Source: Shinisaurus crocodilurus (lineage: Eukaryota > Chordata > Lepidosauria > Squamata > Shinisauridae). Taken from it: a stretch of 64,000 nucleotides of DNA. This document shows, piece after piece, positions 1 to 12,474 of this stretch. The notes beneath the pieces are model-generated. The model made no database searches, was not told the DNA's origin, and saw nothing but the letters and a program-made list of their open reading frames with translations. The position numbers and the translations under genes were made by a program. Where the stretch lies: the NCBI GenBank assembly GCA_021292165.1, contig CM037879.1, positions 263,879,921 to 263,943,920 on the forward strand. The letters run 5' to 3'. Each line of letters begins with the position of its first letter. Within the stretch, counting starts at the first letter, position 1.

Positions 1-487
1 GCATGCTTTTGCACAATTAATGTGATTTTTGCTATTGCATGCATGCTGATAATTTGTCAAACCTTGGCTCATACTCCGTTAGTTTGAGAGCAACACATGC
101 AGCACTCAGGTCAACTGTTAGGGCTTTACATCCAAGCCATGCTCTGTGCATCATTCTTCAAAATCTTTTAAATGCGATAACAATGTAGAAAAGAATTCTG
201 TAACAGGAATTCTAGAATAAAATCATTCTGTTCCACACTGTGAGAAAGAACAAGATCATTAGTGTTTTGCAGAAGGGGACGGTCTTTTCGCGATCTGGTG
301 ACCAATGGCTCGAGTGCCCACAGAGAGGTCCCTGCGTGCCAGCTGTGGCACCCGTGCCATAGGTTCGCCATCACTGCTGTAGGCTCTCTCGTTCATGACA
401 GTCCCCTAGCCATGCCCCCAAGGAGAGTCCAAGAATTCAGGTAGCTGTGTTGATCCATGTTCTCATGCCCCTGCCCATGGACAAAGT
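1..487. other. No gene recognised
   Basis: A/T-rich to mixed sequence with short chance frames only. I see no exon, RNA gene or recognisable transposon here. Confidence 0.4.
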
Positions 488-1018
488 GTTATATCAGTTA
501 GTATGTGAGGGGAGGGGGGAGTGTGAGGGGAGTGTGGAATGTTGGATGCCTGCTGATTGGCTGAAAGAGTGAGAGGGGGGGTGAAGCCTGTTATATAAAC
601 AGTGGGCGTTGCTGTTCAGGAGGGAAGTCACAGAGAAGAGTCTGAGGGAGCTGTGGAAGGAAGTCTGAAGAGAGAGAGAGGTAGTTGGACAGGGCTGTCA
701 GAGAGGAGTCTGAGAGAAGTCTGAGTGGAGTCTAGGGAGAGAGGGGGAGTACTGGGTAGTGCTGTCTGAGAGAGACAGAGGGAGAGGGCGGTAGTTTACA
801 ACATTTAGAATCCTTTAACATTATCTATTTCCTTACCCTTGATTGTAAAGAAATAAACTTGTGTCCTTTTAAAAAAAATTTAAAGGAGTGGTCTGAGTTG
901 GTTACCCTGGAGGGGGTTGGTGGCAGCGGAGGAGATTAAGAGAGTGTGGAGGTGGGATTTGACCGTACAAAGCTGCGAGTTCGAGTCACAGGTTGGGGTG
1001 AGCAGTGAGGGGCGTTAC
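488..1018 (+). mobile_element. Putative LTR-like segment
   Basis: The segment begins TGTTAT and ends GTTACA. It contains an inverted CCAAT box (ATTGG, 556), a TATA box (TATATAAA-like, 592) and a polyadenylation signal AATAAA (852), in the order and spacing of a retroviral LTR. The middle is purine-rich (GAGTCTGAGAG repeats, 600-790). No target duplication was found, so the borders and the class are uncertain. Confidence 0.4.
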
Positions 1019-1510
1019 ACACGTCAACAAACTAGTTCTGGCAGTTCTCATCTCCACCAAGAGCAGATCATTTGTGAAACTAATCAGTCAAAATTGGCCA
1101 TTCAAGACCAAGCCACCCCAAAATACCTTTGCACGACAACAGGGATCGCTCACAATGATATATTTTGTCTGGGGAAATCCATTCCGCCCCTGTATTACCC
1201 CAGGGGCCTGGTCCAGCCAAGGCCACCTCAATTTAGATTCAAGAATAATCAGGAAAAGACAAAGCCACTTGTATGAAAGATAACATACAATTTATTGAAT
1301 ACAATGAAGGAAGATGGATCCAGATAATAAGCAATCAATAAACAGGCAAAGATAAGCTTATACACGTCCCTCTGTTGCAGGGCTTCCTACTACGATGGAC
1401 ATTGCTCTGGGGCCCTGGTTGCTTGTTGGACCCTTGCACACTCCTCGTCCCAAGCCAAAAGCCAAAGCACAAGCTAACGAGCTATGGATTTTATACAGGT
1501 CTCCCTAAAT

Positions 1511-1645
1511 CAGTGTTCTCCAACCTTGGGTCCCCAGATGTTTTTGGCCTACAACTCCCAGCATGCCCCAGCCAGCGTAGCTGGCTGGGGCATGCTGGGA
1601 GTTGTAGGCCAAAAACATCTGGGGACCCAAGGTTGGAGAACACTG
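1511..1645. mobile_element. Perfect palindromic hAT-type MITE
   Basis: The element is 135 bp: two perfectly complementary 66-bp arms around the trinucleotide GTA, starting CAGTGTTCTCC and ending GGAGAACACTG. It is flanked by an exact 8-bp duplication, CCCTAAAT (1503-1510 and 1646-1653), the signature of hAT transposition. A damaged copy is at 48472-48588. Confidence 0.9.
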
Positions 1646-2151
1646 CCCTAAATTCTAGGAAGTGTCAGAGACACTGCCTGAAGCTGCCAAAAGTTGCTAG
1701 CAAGGAAAAACATAAAGAAGGGAGGGCGGGGAGGGGACCAAAAGTCCCAGTCAACTTCTTCAGTAGAAATGTGTCCTTATCTCAGGAATGGGGTAAGCAG
1801 TTCACAGCAGCCGGTAGCTGTTTATCTTACATTTTAACTGCGACAGTACAAATTTCCCCACAGCAATTAAACCCACCCAGCAAAACTCTGTTGCTTTCAT
1901 GGCTACACTAAAAGCCCATGCTGGACACCGTGAATAGTTCATGCCGACTGCTCGTCACAATGTCTTCCGATTATTGATCCCGGCACACCCCCAGCTACCC
2001 TGTGAGGATTACAGCTAAGCTCAGAGGGAACAGAGAAGTCTGAGGTGGGTGGCAGATGACATCAGCGTCCCTGCTAACCAAAAGAAAGACCCAGTGCTCC
2101 AACTCTGTGAGCCCTGGCTCCATCATTACATCCCACCCTCAATCACCCTCC
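1646..2151. other. No gene recognised
   Basis: Unique-looking sequence with chance frames only; nothing supported. Confidence 0.35.
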
Positions 2152-2690
2152 GTAACTGAGTGCCATCAGTCAACGTGGCCATCTCACTGCTCACTCCTAA
2201 TTTCAGATCATTTATAAACAAATTAAAAAGCACTGGTCCCAATTTTATTTATTTATTTATTTATTTATTTTATTTATACCCCGCCTTCCCCCCCCCCCGC
2301 AAGGAACCCAAGGCGGCTTACATAGTCCTCCTCCTCCTCTCCATTTTATCCTCACAACAACCCTGTGAGGTAGGTTAGGCGGAGAGTCAGTGACTGGCCC
2401 AAAGTCACCCAGTGAGTTTCATGGCTGAGCGGGGACTAGAACCCGGATCTCCCGAGTCCCAGTCCAACACTCTCACCACTACGCCACACTGGCTCTCTAA
2501 TACAGATCCTTATACGACCCAGCTGTTTACATCCCTCCATTATGAGCACTGTCCATTTATTCCTACTCTCTACTTCCTGTTCTTTAACTAGTTTCCACTC
2601 AATAAAATAGGAATGGGGAAAGATAGGGTTTTCCCTCTGCTCCTGGTCTTCTTCATCTATTCCAGCCTTATACCCCATTACACTTGAACA
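2152..2690 (-). mobile_element. CR1 LINE fragment split by a SINE
   Basis: 2152-2243 and 2498-2690 match consecutive parts of the CR1 copy at 31540-31800 (for example CACTGGTCCCAAT followed by ACAGATCC and TTTACATCCCTCCA). The fragment is in minus orientation, 5'-truncated and non-coding. The interruption is the SINE at 2244-2497. Confidence 0.75.
2244..2497 (-). mobile_element. Sauria-type tRNA-derived SINE
   Basis: Reverse-complement copy. It starts with a (TTTA)n tail and TATACCCCGCCTT, then the conserved CTCACTGGGTGACTTTGGGC region read in reverse, and ends at GCCACACTGGCTCTC, the tRNA-like 5' end. It is inserted in CR1. Confidence 0.85.
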
Positions 2691-3561
2691 ATGATCAAGG
2701 CCCTACCATTAAGCAGAGTGAGGCAGCCACCTCATGAAACAGATCCGGGGGCAGGGGCAGAAGTGGTAGCCCACAGCCATTCTTCCCGAGTCTCCTCGCT
2801 GTTCCCTAAGCTAGGTGTAGGGAACTGGGCCCGCCCTGTGCCCCATAAGCTAGCCAGCTGTCCTTGAATGCGGTGAAAGACATTACCCCATTGCCAATTT
2901 TGAAGTAAGATTCAGCTACCAGCCTGGTTTGCTTCTGTACATACATGGGGGGCACCATCTTGTCCTTTGCCTCCAGCAACAAAAGCTCGTGGGCCAGCCA
3001 TGTCTAAGTAATGTCTCAGTTATGTAAACATTTTATCTTACATAAGTGGTAGGTGAAGGACAGCAGTCACCCTTAAAAAAAAAAACCCACTTGTGGCATG
3101 GGGAATTCAGAACTTCTTAAACTATTTGATTTAGGGCGCAATCCTGTGTCCTCCCAACCTTGTCTGGGGGGGGGGGACACACACACACACATAGGATTGG
3201 ACCTGGAAGGCACTGCGACCTCGGAAATCCCTTGAGGTTGCAGCACCGTGGAGCCCACCCACCCTCATAGCCAGCATGGTTCTTTTTGTGCCAGCAGAGC
3301 ACCAAATATGGAAGATCGTGTTCGTTTCCCCCAGGGGGGGGCGTTCCTGGGGGCGGGGAGGGGAGGGGAGAAACGAGGCTCCGCCGGATTCTGAGGAATC
3401 CAGGCAGCACCTCAGCCTCTCCTCCTCACGAGGAGAGGAGAAACATCCAGACGGCCAAAATTGGCTGTCTAGATGTTTTTGAGGGTGAGGGGAGCACGGA
3501 GGATATCCTATCCGCTGCGCTCCTCCCTACCTTCATAGGATGCCCACAATCCTCCAGGTTC
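2691..3561. other. No gene; short repeats and an imperfect hairpin
   Basis: It contains a repeat segment near 2700-2740 (CTACCATTAAGCAGAGTGAG) that is the reverse complement of part of the MITE at 6335-6589, a short CA run near 3178-3190, and an imperfect 16-bp-arm hairpin at 3442-3478. No coding sequence is supported. Confidence 0.4.
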
Positions 3562-3806
3562 GGGGGCCAGTGTGGCGTAGTGGTGAGAGTGTTGGACTGG
3601 GACTCGGGAGATCCGGGTTCTAGTCCCCGCTCGGCCATGAAACTCACTGGATGACTTTGGGCCAGTCACTGACTCTCAGCCTAACCTACCTCACAGGGTT
3701 GTTGTGGGGATAAAATGGAGAGGTGGAAGAGGAGGATTATGTACGCCGCCTTGGGTTCCTTGCAGGAAAAATGGTGGGATATAAATTAAATATAATAAAT
3801 AAATAA
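3562..3806 (+). mobile_element. Sauria-type tRNA-derived SINE
   Basis: A near-complete plus-strand copy. The 5' tRNA-like head has A-box-like GTGGCGTAGTGG and B-box GGTTCTAGTCC. The body includes CTCACTGGATGACTTTGGGC, and the 3' tail is GGTGGGATATAAATT followed by (TAAA)n. Confidence 0.9.
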
Positions 3807-6334
3807 TGGGCAGCCTCATAGGATTGCACTGCCAGCCACGGTTAAACTAAACAATGTTAGATTCAGGCAGGAGTCCAGGTGTTTTTAGAAGAGGGACAGT
3901 TTTGACGGTATCCTGGATTTCTAAAAAAAAAACCACAATACCTGCATGATGGCTTTACATTTGTCGGGCAACATGAGATTAAGAAGACCACAAAATGGAG
4001 GCAAGTAAAAATGTGTTAACAGTCAAGAACAAAGATGGCTTTGGAGCAGGAGAGTCGAAACCACATGCTAAGACTAGCGTGCTCTATGCGTTTGCTTTGC
4101 CAGGACAATCTGTGTGAACTGAATATTATGTAACACAGAATGACGACAGCGGACAAAAGAAGACGGAGGAAATGCTGCCAACTATGTGCCCCAGAACCGA
4201 AGCAAAAAAAATGTCGAAGAAAAGCTTACGTATTCTCGAGAGAACTAGCACTTGTTTTTTTTGAGACTGGCTCTTCCTTATGTGTCCAGCTGTTTCACTA
4301 GTCAGCGAGGCTCTTTCCTCTTTAGAATGAGAGAAAATGCATTTTGCTTAACCGAAAATTCAGATTACGTTCAGAAACCCAAGAGAAACGATATCTCTCT
4401 TTGGATCAGTAGAGTCATTCTGAAGCCTTGTGTTTAAATGCTTCAGGAGTTTAAAGCTGCCAGTCCATCTTTTGTGCCTTCAGGGGAGGAGGAGGAAATA
4501 ACCCCCTCTTCTTCCTGCGAAAAAACCCAGGAGACCACTCCAGAGGATTACAACTTGTCCTTCTTTCACCTCTTTCATGTCCCCTCCTTGCAGAAGCCTA
4601 AAAGAGGTTCGCCAGAGTTTGCCACAAGGGCCAAGTTTGGATTTGTTTGGGTTTTTTTTTAACGCTTTAATGCATTTGCATTAGCAGGGGATTTTAATTG
4701 GCCCACATGGATCAATGTCTTGATCAAAGCAACGGGCCTTGAGAGTCCATGCAAGGGATAGAGTGGGCAGGTCGTGAGTGGACTTGACTGCATTCACCAA
4801 GCCTCCTGTGGCGTGGGATCCAAGGGCCCAACCAAACATGACATACAAATGTGTGTAGCAAAGCGACAAAAACATTTCGTTGTTGTTTAAAGAGAAAAGC
4901 CTGTGGAGAGGCAGTGAGGGACAAGGGTGTATGAATGTGCTTAATCCTTCGATTTTTTTGCTGTTCTGGGTCATTCTGAAGCTACGCAGAGCCCTGAGGG
5001 GGGAAAGCGGCTGCAGGAGTGTTTTATAGTAGGAAAGTGGGGGGTGAAGAAAGGGTTAAGCAACCCCCTCTGTCTATGTGTCCACTGTAGATCACATCTT
5101 ACTGAGGCTTCTCTCTTCTTCTTCTTTAAAAAAGGCATTTGGGGTTTCACTATCATTCCATGTGCCTGTTTTACATAATGGGGGTTTCCTCAAGGAAATT
5201 AAAAAGGCATCAGATGAGTGAGATACCACTTAAGTTAATCGCTTGTATCTACTTTCAGTTTTGTCGCAGAATTGAGATCCAAGCTCTACACAAAGATTTT
5301 TTTCTTTTCCTGCTTTTCCACTACATAACCTCTAGGTGGAGCTATGCTATAGTGGAATAGCTCAAATACACAAGGAGAAACAGTGCCATTTTTCCCATTC
5401 TAAAATAATACCCTATTTTCCCTGTTCTAAAAACAAAACAAAACAAAACAAAGGAAAGTGCTTTGAAAAAACAGACGCAATACTGGAGGATCGTGACATT
5501 GTCTAAAAAGTAAGGAATCACATGCGCACAATAAATGCCTCATGTAGAAAAGCTGTAAATGTCATGTGAGAGAACAGCTTTTCATAATGGGTAGGGAGCC
5601 CAGCAGCTTCAATAAGTTACTGCTCTGGGGACTGGTATATGAAACGCTTCACTAAACAATGTTAGAATAATTATTTAATTTCTCTACTAGAAAATACATT
5701 TTTTAAAACATCTCAATGGAATTAACCTGTATCCACCCCCACTGTCACTGTGTTGTAAAAATCTAGTTCTCCAACACCTTATTTCCAAAATGTCAAAGGT
5801 TAGGGTGTGGTAGTCAAATTGGTATTTCCTGTACCAAACCAAGAAAACCTGTACCCAGTATTGGATACAAATACAGTACCACCTCCAAAATGGGGTACAT
5901 ACTAAGAAAACAAGTACTGTAAGTTATTCAGTGGGTACAGTTGGATGGAATGGAAGGGTAGGCTGTTTCCTTCCATGTCAATGCTGCAAGGATTAAATCA
6001 GAAGACTTTGGATTACATCTGCATTACATTACAAACCAGACTCAAAGTGGTTTCAGTAAGATTTCCTTGAAGCAATTTTCAGAGCAGTTTGTGAGGATAC
6101 TACTGACAATTTTCAGCCAGAGATCCCTAGCTTTGTTAGATCACTAGTTCTTCTGTTACAGATCCACCCTCCTGGACAGAAGAGCAGCCCCACTGAATCA
6201 CACCAAAGGTCCATCTAGTTCACTATCTTGCTTCCCGCAGCAGCCAACACTATAAGAATTAAAACAACTTTAGCTGTAGTCCTATACCCGCTTAACCTGG
6301 GGTAAGCATTATCTTTAAATGTTATGGGGCTTAT
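3807..6334. other. No gene recognised
   Basis: About 2.5 kb of mixed sequence with only short chance frames; includes a (CAAAA)n-like run near 5430. Nothing supported. Confidence 0.35.
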
Positions 6335-6589
6335 CAGGGCTGGCCCATCTGAAGGCAAGATGGTGACTCCTGCATTCCATGTACAGAAGCCAGACTTGAG
6401 CGTTGAACCTTATTTCAACACTGGCAGTGGGACAGCATCCTCTACTATATCTGAGGGCATCAGGCTAGCTTTGGGGTCCAAGGAAAACCCAAGTGGCACA
6501 CACAGCTGTCCTCCCAACACCGTGCTGCCCCTTAGCATCTGCCATCTGAGGTGGCTGCTTCACTCTGCTTAATGGTAGAGCTGGCCCTG
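6335..6589. mobile_element. hAT-type MITE with 8-bp target duplication
   Basis: It starts CAGGGCTGGCCC and ends GAGCTGGCCCTG (inverted termini). The flanks are GGGCTTAT (6327-6334) and GGACTTAT (6590-6597), an 8-bp duplication with one mismatch. An inverted partial copy lies near 2700-2740. Confidence 0.7.
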
Positions 6590-6986
6590 GGACTTATTTC
6601 TCAGTAGACATGTCTAATTGCAATGTTCGCCTTGTCATGTTGACATGATTTCAGAGTAATCTGGTGCCTCACAGCCTCCAATGTTCTAGGCTAGGCCGTG
6701 GTCATGGAGATTTAGGAAGAAACCCAACAGTCAAACTACATGCTACATTAATTACATGAAATCCATTAACATGCTTTTTAAAAAAAACACCTTAAATTTA
6801 TTTATTTTAAATAACTTCCGTGATTGGGGCGAAGGGGGGTAAGCAGGGTCAGGACTGCAGCACATAGGAAGGGGGGGGTATAGCAGTGATCGTGCTCTGA
6901 GCTAGGCAACAGTTTTAGTGGTGTGTGGCTGCTCTAGCAGAAGAGAAGAACATTTCCATGGGTGCCCAACCCTCTGCATTCTGACT

Positions 6987-7289
6987 GGGTTCAGACAACA
7001 CAATAACCCACACTCATATGGGTTGTCATTGAACCATGGGTTGTTGTTGAAATTTGGGTTGTGTTGGCTGAACCAGCTGTGCTAACAAGCCATGGCTTGT
7101 TAACCACAAACAATCCATGAAGAGAACCCATGGTTTGTTGTTGGGTTGTGAACTGTGGGTTGTTCACCATGGTTTGTTATCTCGGCTGGGTTCAGACAGC
7201 ATACCAACCCACATTTGAACAACCCATGGTTCAAGGACAACCCACTCTCAACCCTTGAGTGTGGGGTTATCATGTTGTCTGAACCCAGT
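6987..7289. mobile_element. MITE with GGGTTCAGACAACA inverted termini
   Basis: It begins CTGGGTTCAGACAACA and ends TGTTGTCTGAACCCAG, perfect 16-bp inverted termini. The interior is made of ACAACCCATGG-like inverted motifs. A second start-like CTGGGTTCAGACAGCA near 7189 suggests a nested or composite copy. Confidence 0.7.
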
Positions 7290-7690
7290 CTGTATCTCTG
7301 GTGAGGGCAGGATCACACCAACTAGTTCCAGACTCCACATTTGAGGTCATCTCATCTGCACTGGGCTTTGTGTGTATTTACCCCAACGTCCATAGGTTCT
7401 GCTCTTTACATGCAATCTGTACTGTTTCTGGAGGCTACAGATGATACATTTGAAGCTTTCGTGTTTTGGACTGTACACCTGTAGGCTCCTGTGCAGATAG
7501 GGCCTTCCAACCTAATTAGTTACCATCTGTGTTGCAAAGTTTCAAACAAAGAATCATTATGCTTAATATTGTTGGTCTCTCTGCGAAAAACACAGTTCAA
7601 GAGTAGCATTTCCTTTCAACTCAGTACCATTTTAAATGAATGCCATGTACACAACCTACCTTTTCCATGAAGCCTTTGGCTTTATCCTTA

Positions 7691-7925
7691 GGCTGCAAGC
7701 CAACATGCACTCACCTGGGAGTAAGTTCCATTGAACTCAATGTGACTTACTTCTGAGTATATATAGGATTGCACTGTTAGTCTCATTCTTAGCAGCATAA
7801 TCCTATGCATGTTTACTTGAGAATAAGGTATTACACTTGATCTTAGCCAGATCTTATACTTAAGAATAAGACCCATTGTATTCAATGGCATTTCCTCCTT
7901 AGGAAGTGTTTAGGATTGCAGCCGA
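7691..7925. repeat. Two adjacent copies of a short inverted-repeat element (TAGGATTGC family)
   Basis: Copies at about 7691-7779 and 7790-7925 share the pattern 'GGGAGTAAG..CCATTGAACTCAATG..ACTTACTTCTGAGTA..TAGGATTGCA'. The family recurs at 9868-10008, 11265-11348, 11880-11972, 39205-39305, 46390-46480 and 47085-47175. The core CATTGAACTCAATG is itself near-palindromic. The second copy has a 30-bp insert at 7828-7857. Confidence 0.7.
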
Positions 7926-9867
7926 AGACAAGTATGTGTAAGTGTTGTGTTCATCTTGTTGCTTCTTTTCCTTCTTTGCTGTCTCCCCTATTGTCAAGAC
8001 CTAGTTTTGGGCAGAGACTTTTCTTTTTGCCTATTGAACTTTGTATGTGCAATGATGGTGCTATATAATTAACAATATTCATACTGGCATATATATCTTG
8101 AATAGCCTATTTCTTGGTTGGTGAATTTCACACACAGCAGAATTAGGCTGTAGAATGGGCACTATTTCAGACTGGGTGGGGAAGCGCCTTTTTTAATGTC
8201 TCCCAGATACTGTTTTTAAACTTCCCAGCAAGTAAAAAGTTTTTAGTTTTGCCTGTTTCCTGCTGTGTCCGTTTCCTTCTTGCAGATAGATATTTACACA
8301 ATAGAGCATTAAAAATGTGGCTTTCCCCACCTAAGGTATTCTGAATGAGTACAGTCCATTCTACCGCCTGTCTGCTCCATACGTAGACCCTGTGGCAAGA
8401 GAACAATCCAGCTGAGTGTGGTTGGGTTATGTTTATTCTGTAAAATCAGCTGATGCAGATCCAGTCGATCTTACCCAAGCGTAGTTTCCTGACATGTGAA
8501 AGGATCCTTAAGACAGCAACAGGAACCTAGTCAACAGCTTCCACATTAGATGTGTGTGCACATGGCATAAAAAAGATGACCTGCTTGGATCAAGGATAAC
8601 TGTCTCTGTGCTTTTTGCCAAGGTGAACAATCCAGGCAGGACTTTTGTTTTGGGCTTTAAACCTTCGCAGACACCGATTAGGTTCTGTCTCCATAAATAA
8701 AGAGCATAAACCTCAGTAATTTTTCTCCTACATTCTGGTTGAACAATTCTTCACTGTTGAATAATGATGCCATGGTGAAAAACAGTCAACATGGCTTATG
8801 TAAGCAGGAGTCATGCTTCAGCCTATTGGAATTACTTGGGAGATTGTCAACACGCTTGTTGTAGGCACTGGTGGCCCACTGAATAAAAGTGTCAGTGGCT
8901 TTTTAGAAAGCTTTGGATAAAGTTTCTTACCAAAGGTCCCGGAGGAGATTTAGCAGGATAGCAGCCATGGAATGGAAAGCCAAGTCCTCTTTATGGTTTG
9001 GAAACAACAGAAAATAAAAGGGTAGGAATAAATGGACAGTTTACACAAGGAAAGAAATTGGGTACTCAAGGCTGAACACTACCATCCATGCTTTAAAACT
9101 AATAAATAAGCCAAGGACTGTGGTAGATATGTCAGCTTTGCACACCAAACATTTTCAGGCCAGTAAAATGCAAAGCAAAGCATCAAGAGCGCCATAAAGA
9201 TTTTCTCTACACTGGCTGTTTAGGAAAGAGAATGGTAGATATGATTCCACATTTATATGTATAATGATATGCACATTGGGAGTGGGGGAATAACCCTAAC
9301 GAAGAGAGATACTAGGGCAAATATGCACAACTTGTGTGAAGCACCCAGGCAAACACAGCCCAGCAGCCATGTGCAGGAGCCTGGCATTTAAAAGCAAGTG
9401 TGTTTTCAGGCACCTGGCAGACTACAGGACAGAGTTAGCAGGTTGTATTTGGCTCAGTCAATCACTCCTGTCTTTGTCACAGTAATTTGCTGTGCAGATT
9501 TTAAACTGAAGTGGGCTCACACTTATTATGTGGCTGTAGGTAAAGGAGAACTATTACTGCCATTAAACAGCATTTGGCCTCCAACACTAAAAAAAGATTT
9601 TTAGAAAAGTAGCTTTCAACCAGAATTAATGCTCTATCTGAATTTTGTGTGCATTCCTATTAGCAGCTGCCTTTCTCTACAAGCACAGAAAAACCAGCCA
9701 ACTCATCTTGTGGATGTCTATTTGATAAAAATTCAAACTGCCCACACATTTATTTCATCCCAGGGAAGCAAGTAAATTCTTGTTCAAGGTTTTGTAGCAT
9801 AACGCACTACCAATGTGGTCTGTTAGCACCATCTACTGTGCAGTACAGAAAGCATTAAAAAGTCATA
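7926..9867. other. No gene recognised
   Basis: About 1.9 kb without recognisable exon, RNA gene or well-bounded repeat. Confidence 0.35.
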
Positions 9868-10008
9868 GCAATCTGAATCTATGCATGTTTACTTTGAAGT
9901 CGTCCTTGTGAGTTCAAAGGGACTGCAATCCTATGCATTTATTTGGAAGTAAGAACCACTGAACAGTGAGACTTTCTTCCAAGCATACATGCATAGGATT
10001 AGGCAACA
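9868..10008. repeat. TAGGATTGC-family short element, rearranged copy
   Basis: It contains ATGCATGTTTACTT, GCAATCCTATGCA, TTGGAAGTAAG and GCATAGGATT in inverted arrangement, matching the family described at 7691. Confidence 0.6.
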
Positions 10009-10016
10009 CATAATGA

Positions 10017-10232
10017 CTGGGTTAGCACAACATGCTAAGCCACAATGGCTACAGTAAGCCCCAGAAGTCATGGCGTCGAAGGGTGGTTTGTCTGAACCCA
10101 GCCAAAGTGGCTTGTGTGTGGTTAACAAACCATGCTGCTGGGTTCAGACAACACAACAAGCCACTCTGAAACATGGCTTATAAGCCACCATGGTTTATAA
10201 GCCACCATGGCTTATTGTGTTGTGTGAACCCG
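10017..10232. mobile_element. GGGTTCAGACAACA-type MITE copies
   Basis: Two abutting pieces. One ends GTCTGAACCCAGCC near 10103. The other starts CTGGGTTCAGACAACACAAC at 10138 and ends GTTGTGTGAACCCGG at 10231. The interior has ATAAGCCACCATGG inverted motifs. Same family as 6987-7289. Confidence 0.6.
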
Positions 10233-12070
10233 GTCAATAATTCCTCATATTCCTCATTCAAAAGTAATTGTGCAATACTTTTAAACTTTAAAATAGTTTA
10301 ACCTTTTCTTCAACTAGAAAAAATGAGGCATATTCTTCCAATTCTGTAGGTAAATTTCTGAATTATACGTCTGGAAGGCAAGCATCTTTCCCCATATACA
10401 CTTGCAGCATGATTCGTGTGACCTCCCCACTCACCCTTTTTGTGGGTTAAGCATCATGAATATGAAACACCTGTTATCACGTTACCTTATACTTGCAAGG
10501 GGAGAGCATAACTCCACTATTCCAAGATGCAGAGAAGATCCTTGGCTGGGTGAACATGTGGCCCAGCTCTTAGAAATCCCACCCCTGTACAGAGTTAAAG
10601 CAAAGCTAACTTGGTGAAACTTTGATACCAGAAATGTTGCCCTTTCCTGAAGCTAATGAAAGAAAAGCTGGCCTGTGAGCCAGGCTAGGCAGTGCGTGTG
10701 GCAACAGGTCACTGGGAAGCACGGCAGGGGAAGGCCTCTCACCAGCAGCCACATCAACACAGCTGCCATTATCACTAATTTTGATGCACAGACAGACACC
10801 CCTGGAATTTTGGCACACCCGTTGGTTGACTATTTTATTTATGGCTGGGCCAACCCTGGGTGTATTGTCTAGAATGTTGGGTTTTGTCAGGGAAAAGCCA
10901 CATTCAGATTTCCATAGCTGGGAAGGCCTGGTGGCGAGGACAGAATGAGAGCCAAGCATAACATCCTGCAGGAAGAGCAGGATACAAATGTTACAAATAA
11001 CTATGGTCAGCATACAGGATAAGTTGCTGATTTGCTCTAGCTCCACTTGTTCTTCTGTGACAGATCATGCAAAAGTGAGCCGGCATAAGCATACCCTTAG
11101 AAAAGGCTATTACGTTTTTTCCCAAGAAAAAACTTGCTCAAAATATATTTTCATTAGTTCTAATAAAGGTATGACCATTATGTGACATTTGGATTTTTTC
11201 TAAAGGACCAACAACACTATCTAAAATGTTTATGTCCTTAGGAAAGGTTTCCCTAATCACCATAGGCTGCAACCCTGTGTCCACTTATTTGGGCATAAGT
11301 TCCATTGAACTCAATAGGGTTTACTTCTGAGTAGACATGTATAGGATCACACAAAAAGAACCAGTACAAATTTCCCTTTCTTTCAGATTATTTTCTCTGA
11401 CCACTTACACTAAAAATTTCCTGCAACAACGCTCTCTCAAATGCATGACTGCTCTCCCAGCCTTGCACCGGGGAAGCATCACACTTATACTGTGAAAATA
11501 TTTTGTGTCAAATATTTTTTACCCAAGAAGCCACAAAAACCTAATATAAAATTTGACTCCTGCAATCCCGCTCCACCTAACGTATGTTGCTCAGCATTCA
11601 TTTCCATTCTTTATCTTTTACCCACCTCAAATTTTCAACATCAGCCATTAATTTTGTCCTTCAATTTCAAAAAGAAAAAGCAGGCAGACACATTTTAAAA
11701 AATAAAAAAAGCAAAGGTTTCTTCCCTTCTTCCTTGAAGCAAAGAACAGTCCACATATGCATTTATGTGAAGTTATAAAGGTGCATCTTATGGCATATAT
11801 TTCCCCCCAGGAAGTCCTCAATATATCTCACAATTGGAAAAAGACTGAATTTAACCCCACTCTAAATAAAGTTAGTTTTGCTTAAGACTGCCATCCTACA
11901 CACACTTATTTGGGAGTAGGGCCCATTGAACTCAGTGGGACTTAGTTCTGAGTAACTGTGTATAGGATTGGGCTTCATGCCCCATTGAAATCAATGGACC
12001 AAAGTAGTCACAAAAGGGGCTTGAACGCAACTACCTTTCTTTGGATCGGAGTAACTACATTTCCCAATAT
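10233..12070. other. No gene; two short TAGGATTGC-family copies
   Basis: 11265-11348 and 11880-11972 carry the GGGAGTA..CCATTGAACTCA..TATAGGAT pattern. The remainder has no supported feature. WASHC3, the expected human neighbour on this side, was looked for and not seen. Confidence 0.45.
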
Positions 12071-12319
12071 AGTAATACCTTGGATTGCAAGTAACTTGGT
12101 TTGAGAGCGTTTTGCAAGACAAGCAAATTTTAAAATATTTATTTTAAAAAAATTGACTTGATATACAAGCAACATCTTGCAATACAAGTATTGTAGTACG
12201 GCTTAAATTAAAAATCTCTGTACAATTTTTTTGGGGGGAATTTCGTTTTGATATGAGATTGTTTTGGATTACAAGCACGTTTCCGGAATGAATTATGCTC
12301 TCAATCCAAGGCATGACTG
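12071..12319. mobile_element. Tigger-like (Tc1/mariner superfamily) MITE
   Basis: The ends are AGTAATACCTTGGATTGCAAG and TCAATCCAAGGCATGACTG, flanked by TA. A better copy is at 30790-31050. The interior CTTGCAAGAC/ATACAAGCAAC is typical of these short derivatives. The exact superfamily is inferred from the termini and the TA flanks. Confidence 0.6.
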
Positions 12320-12474
12320 TATATAAAAGCAGACACAAATGTGTAAACTTTATATGAATAGTAGGCATTTTAAAATGTAAGCCTAAGCATATTCATTTGA
12401 AGGAATATTGAAAAAGGAAACATTTGCAGAGGAGGAAGACTTTCTTGAGAAGCTACATTTTTCAGAGGAAAAAT

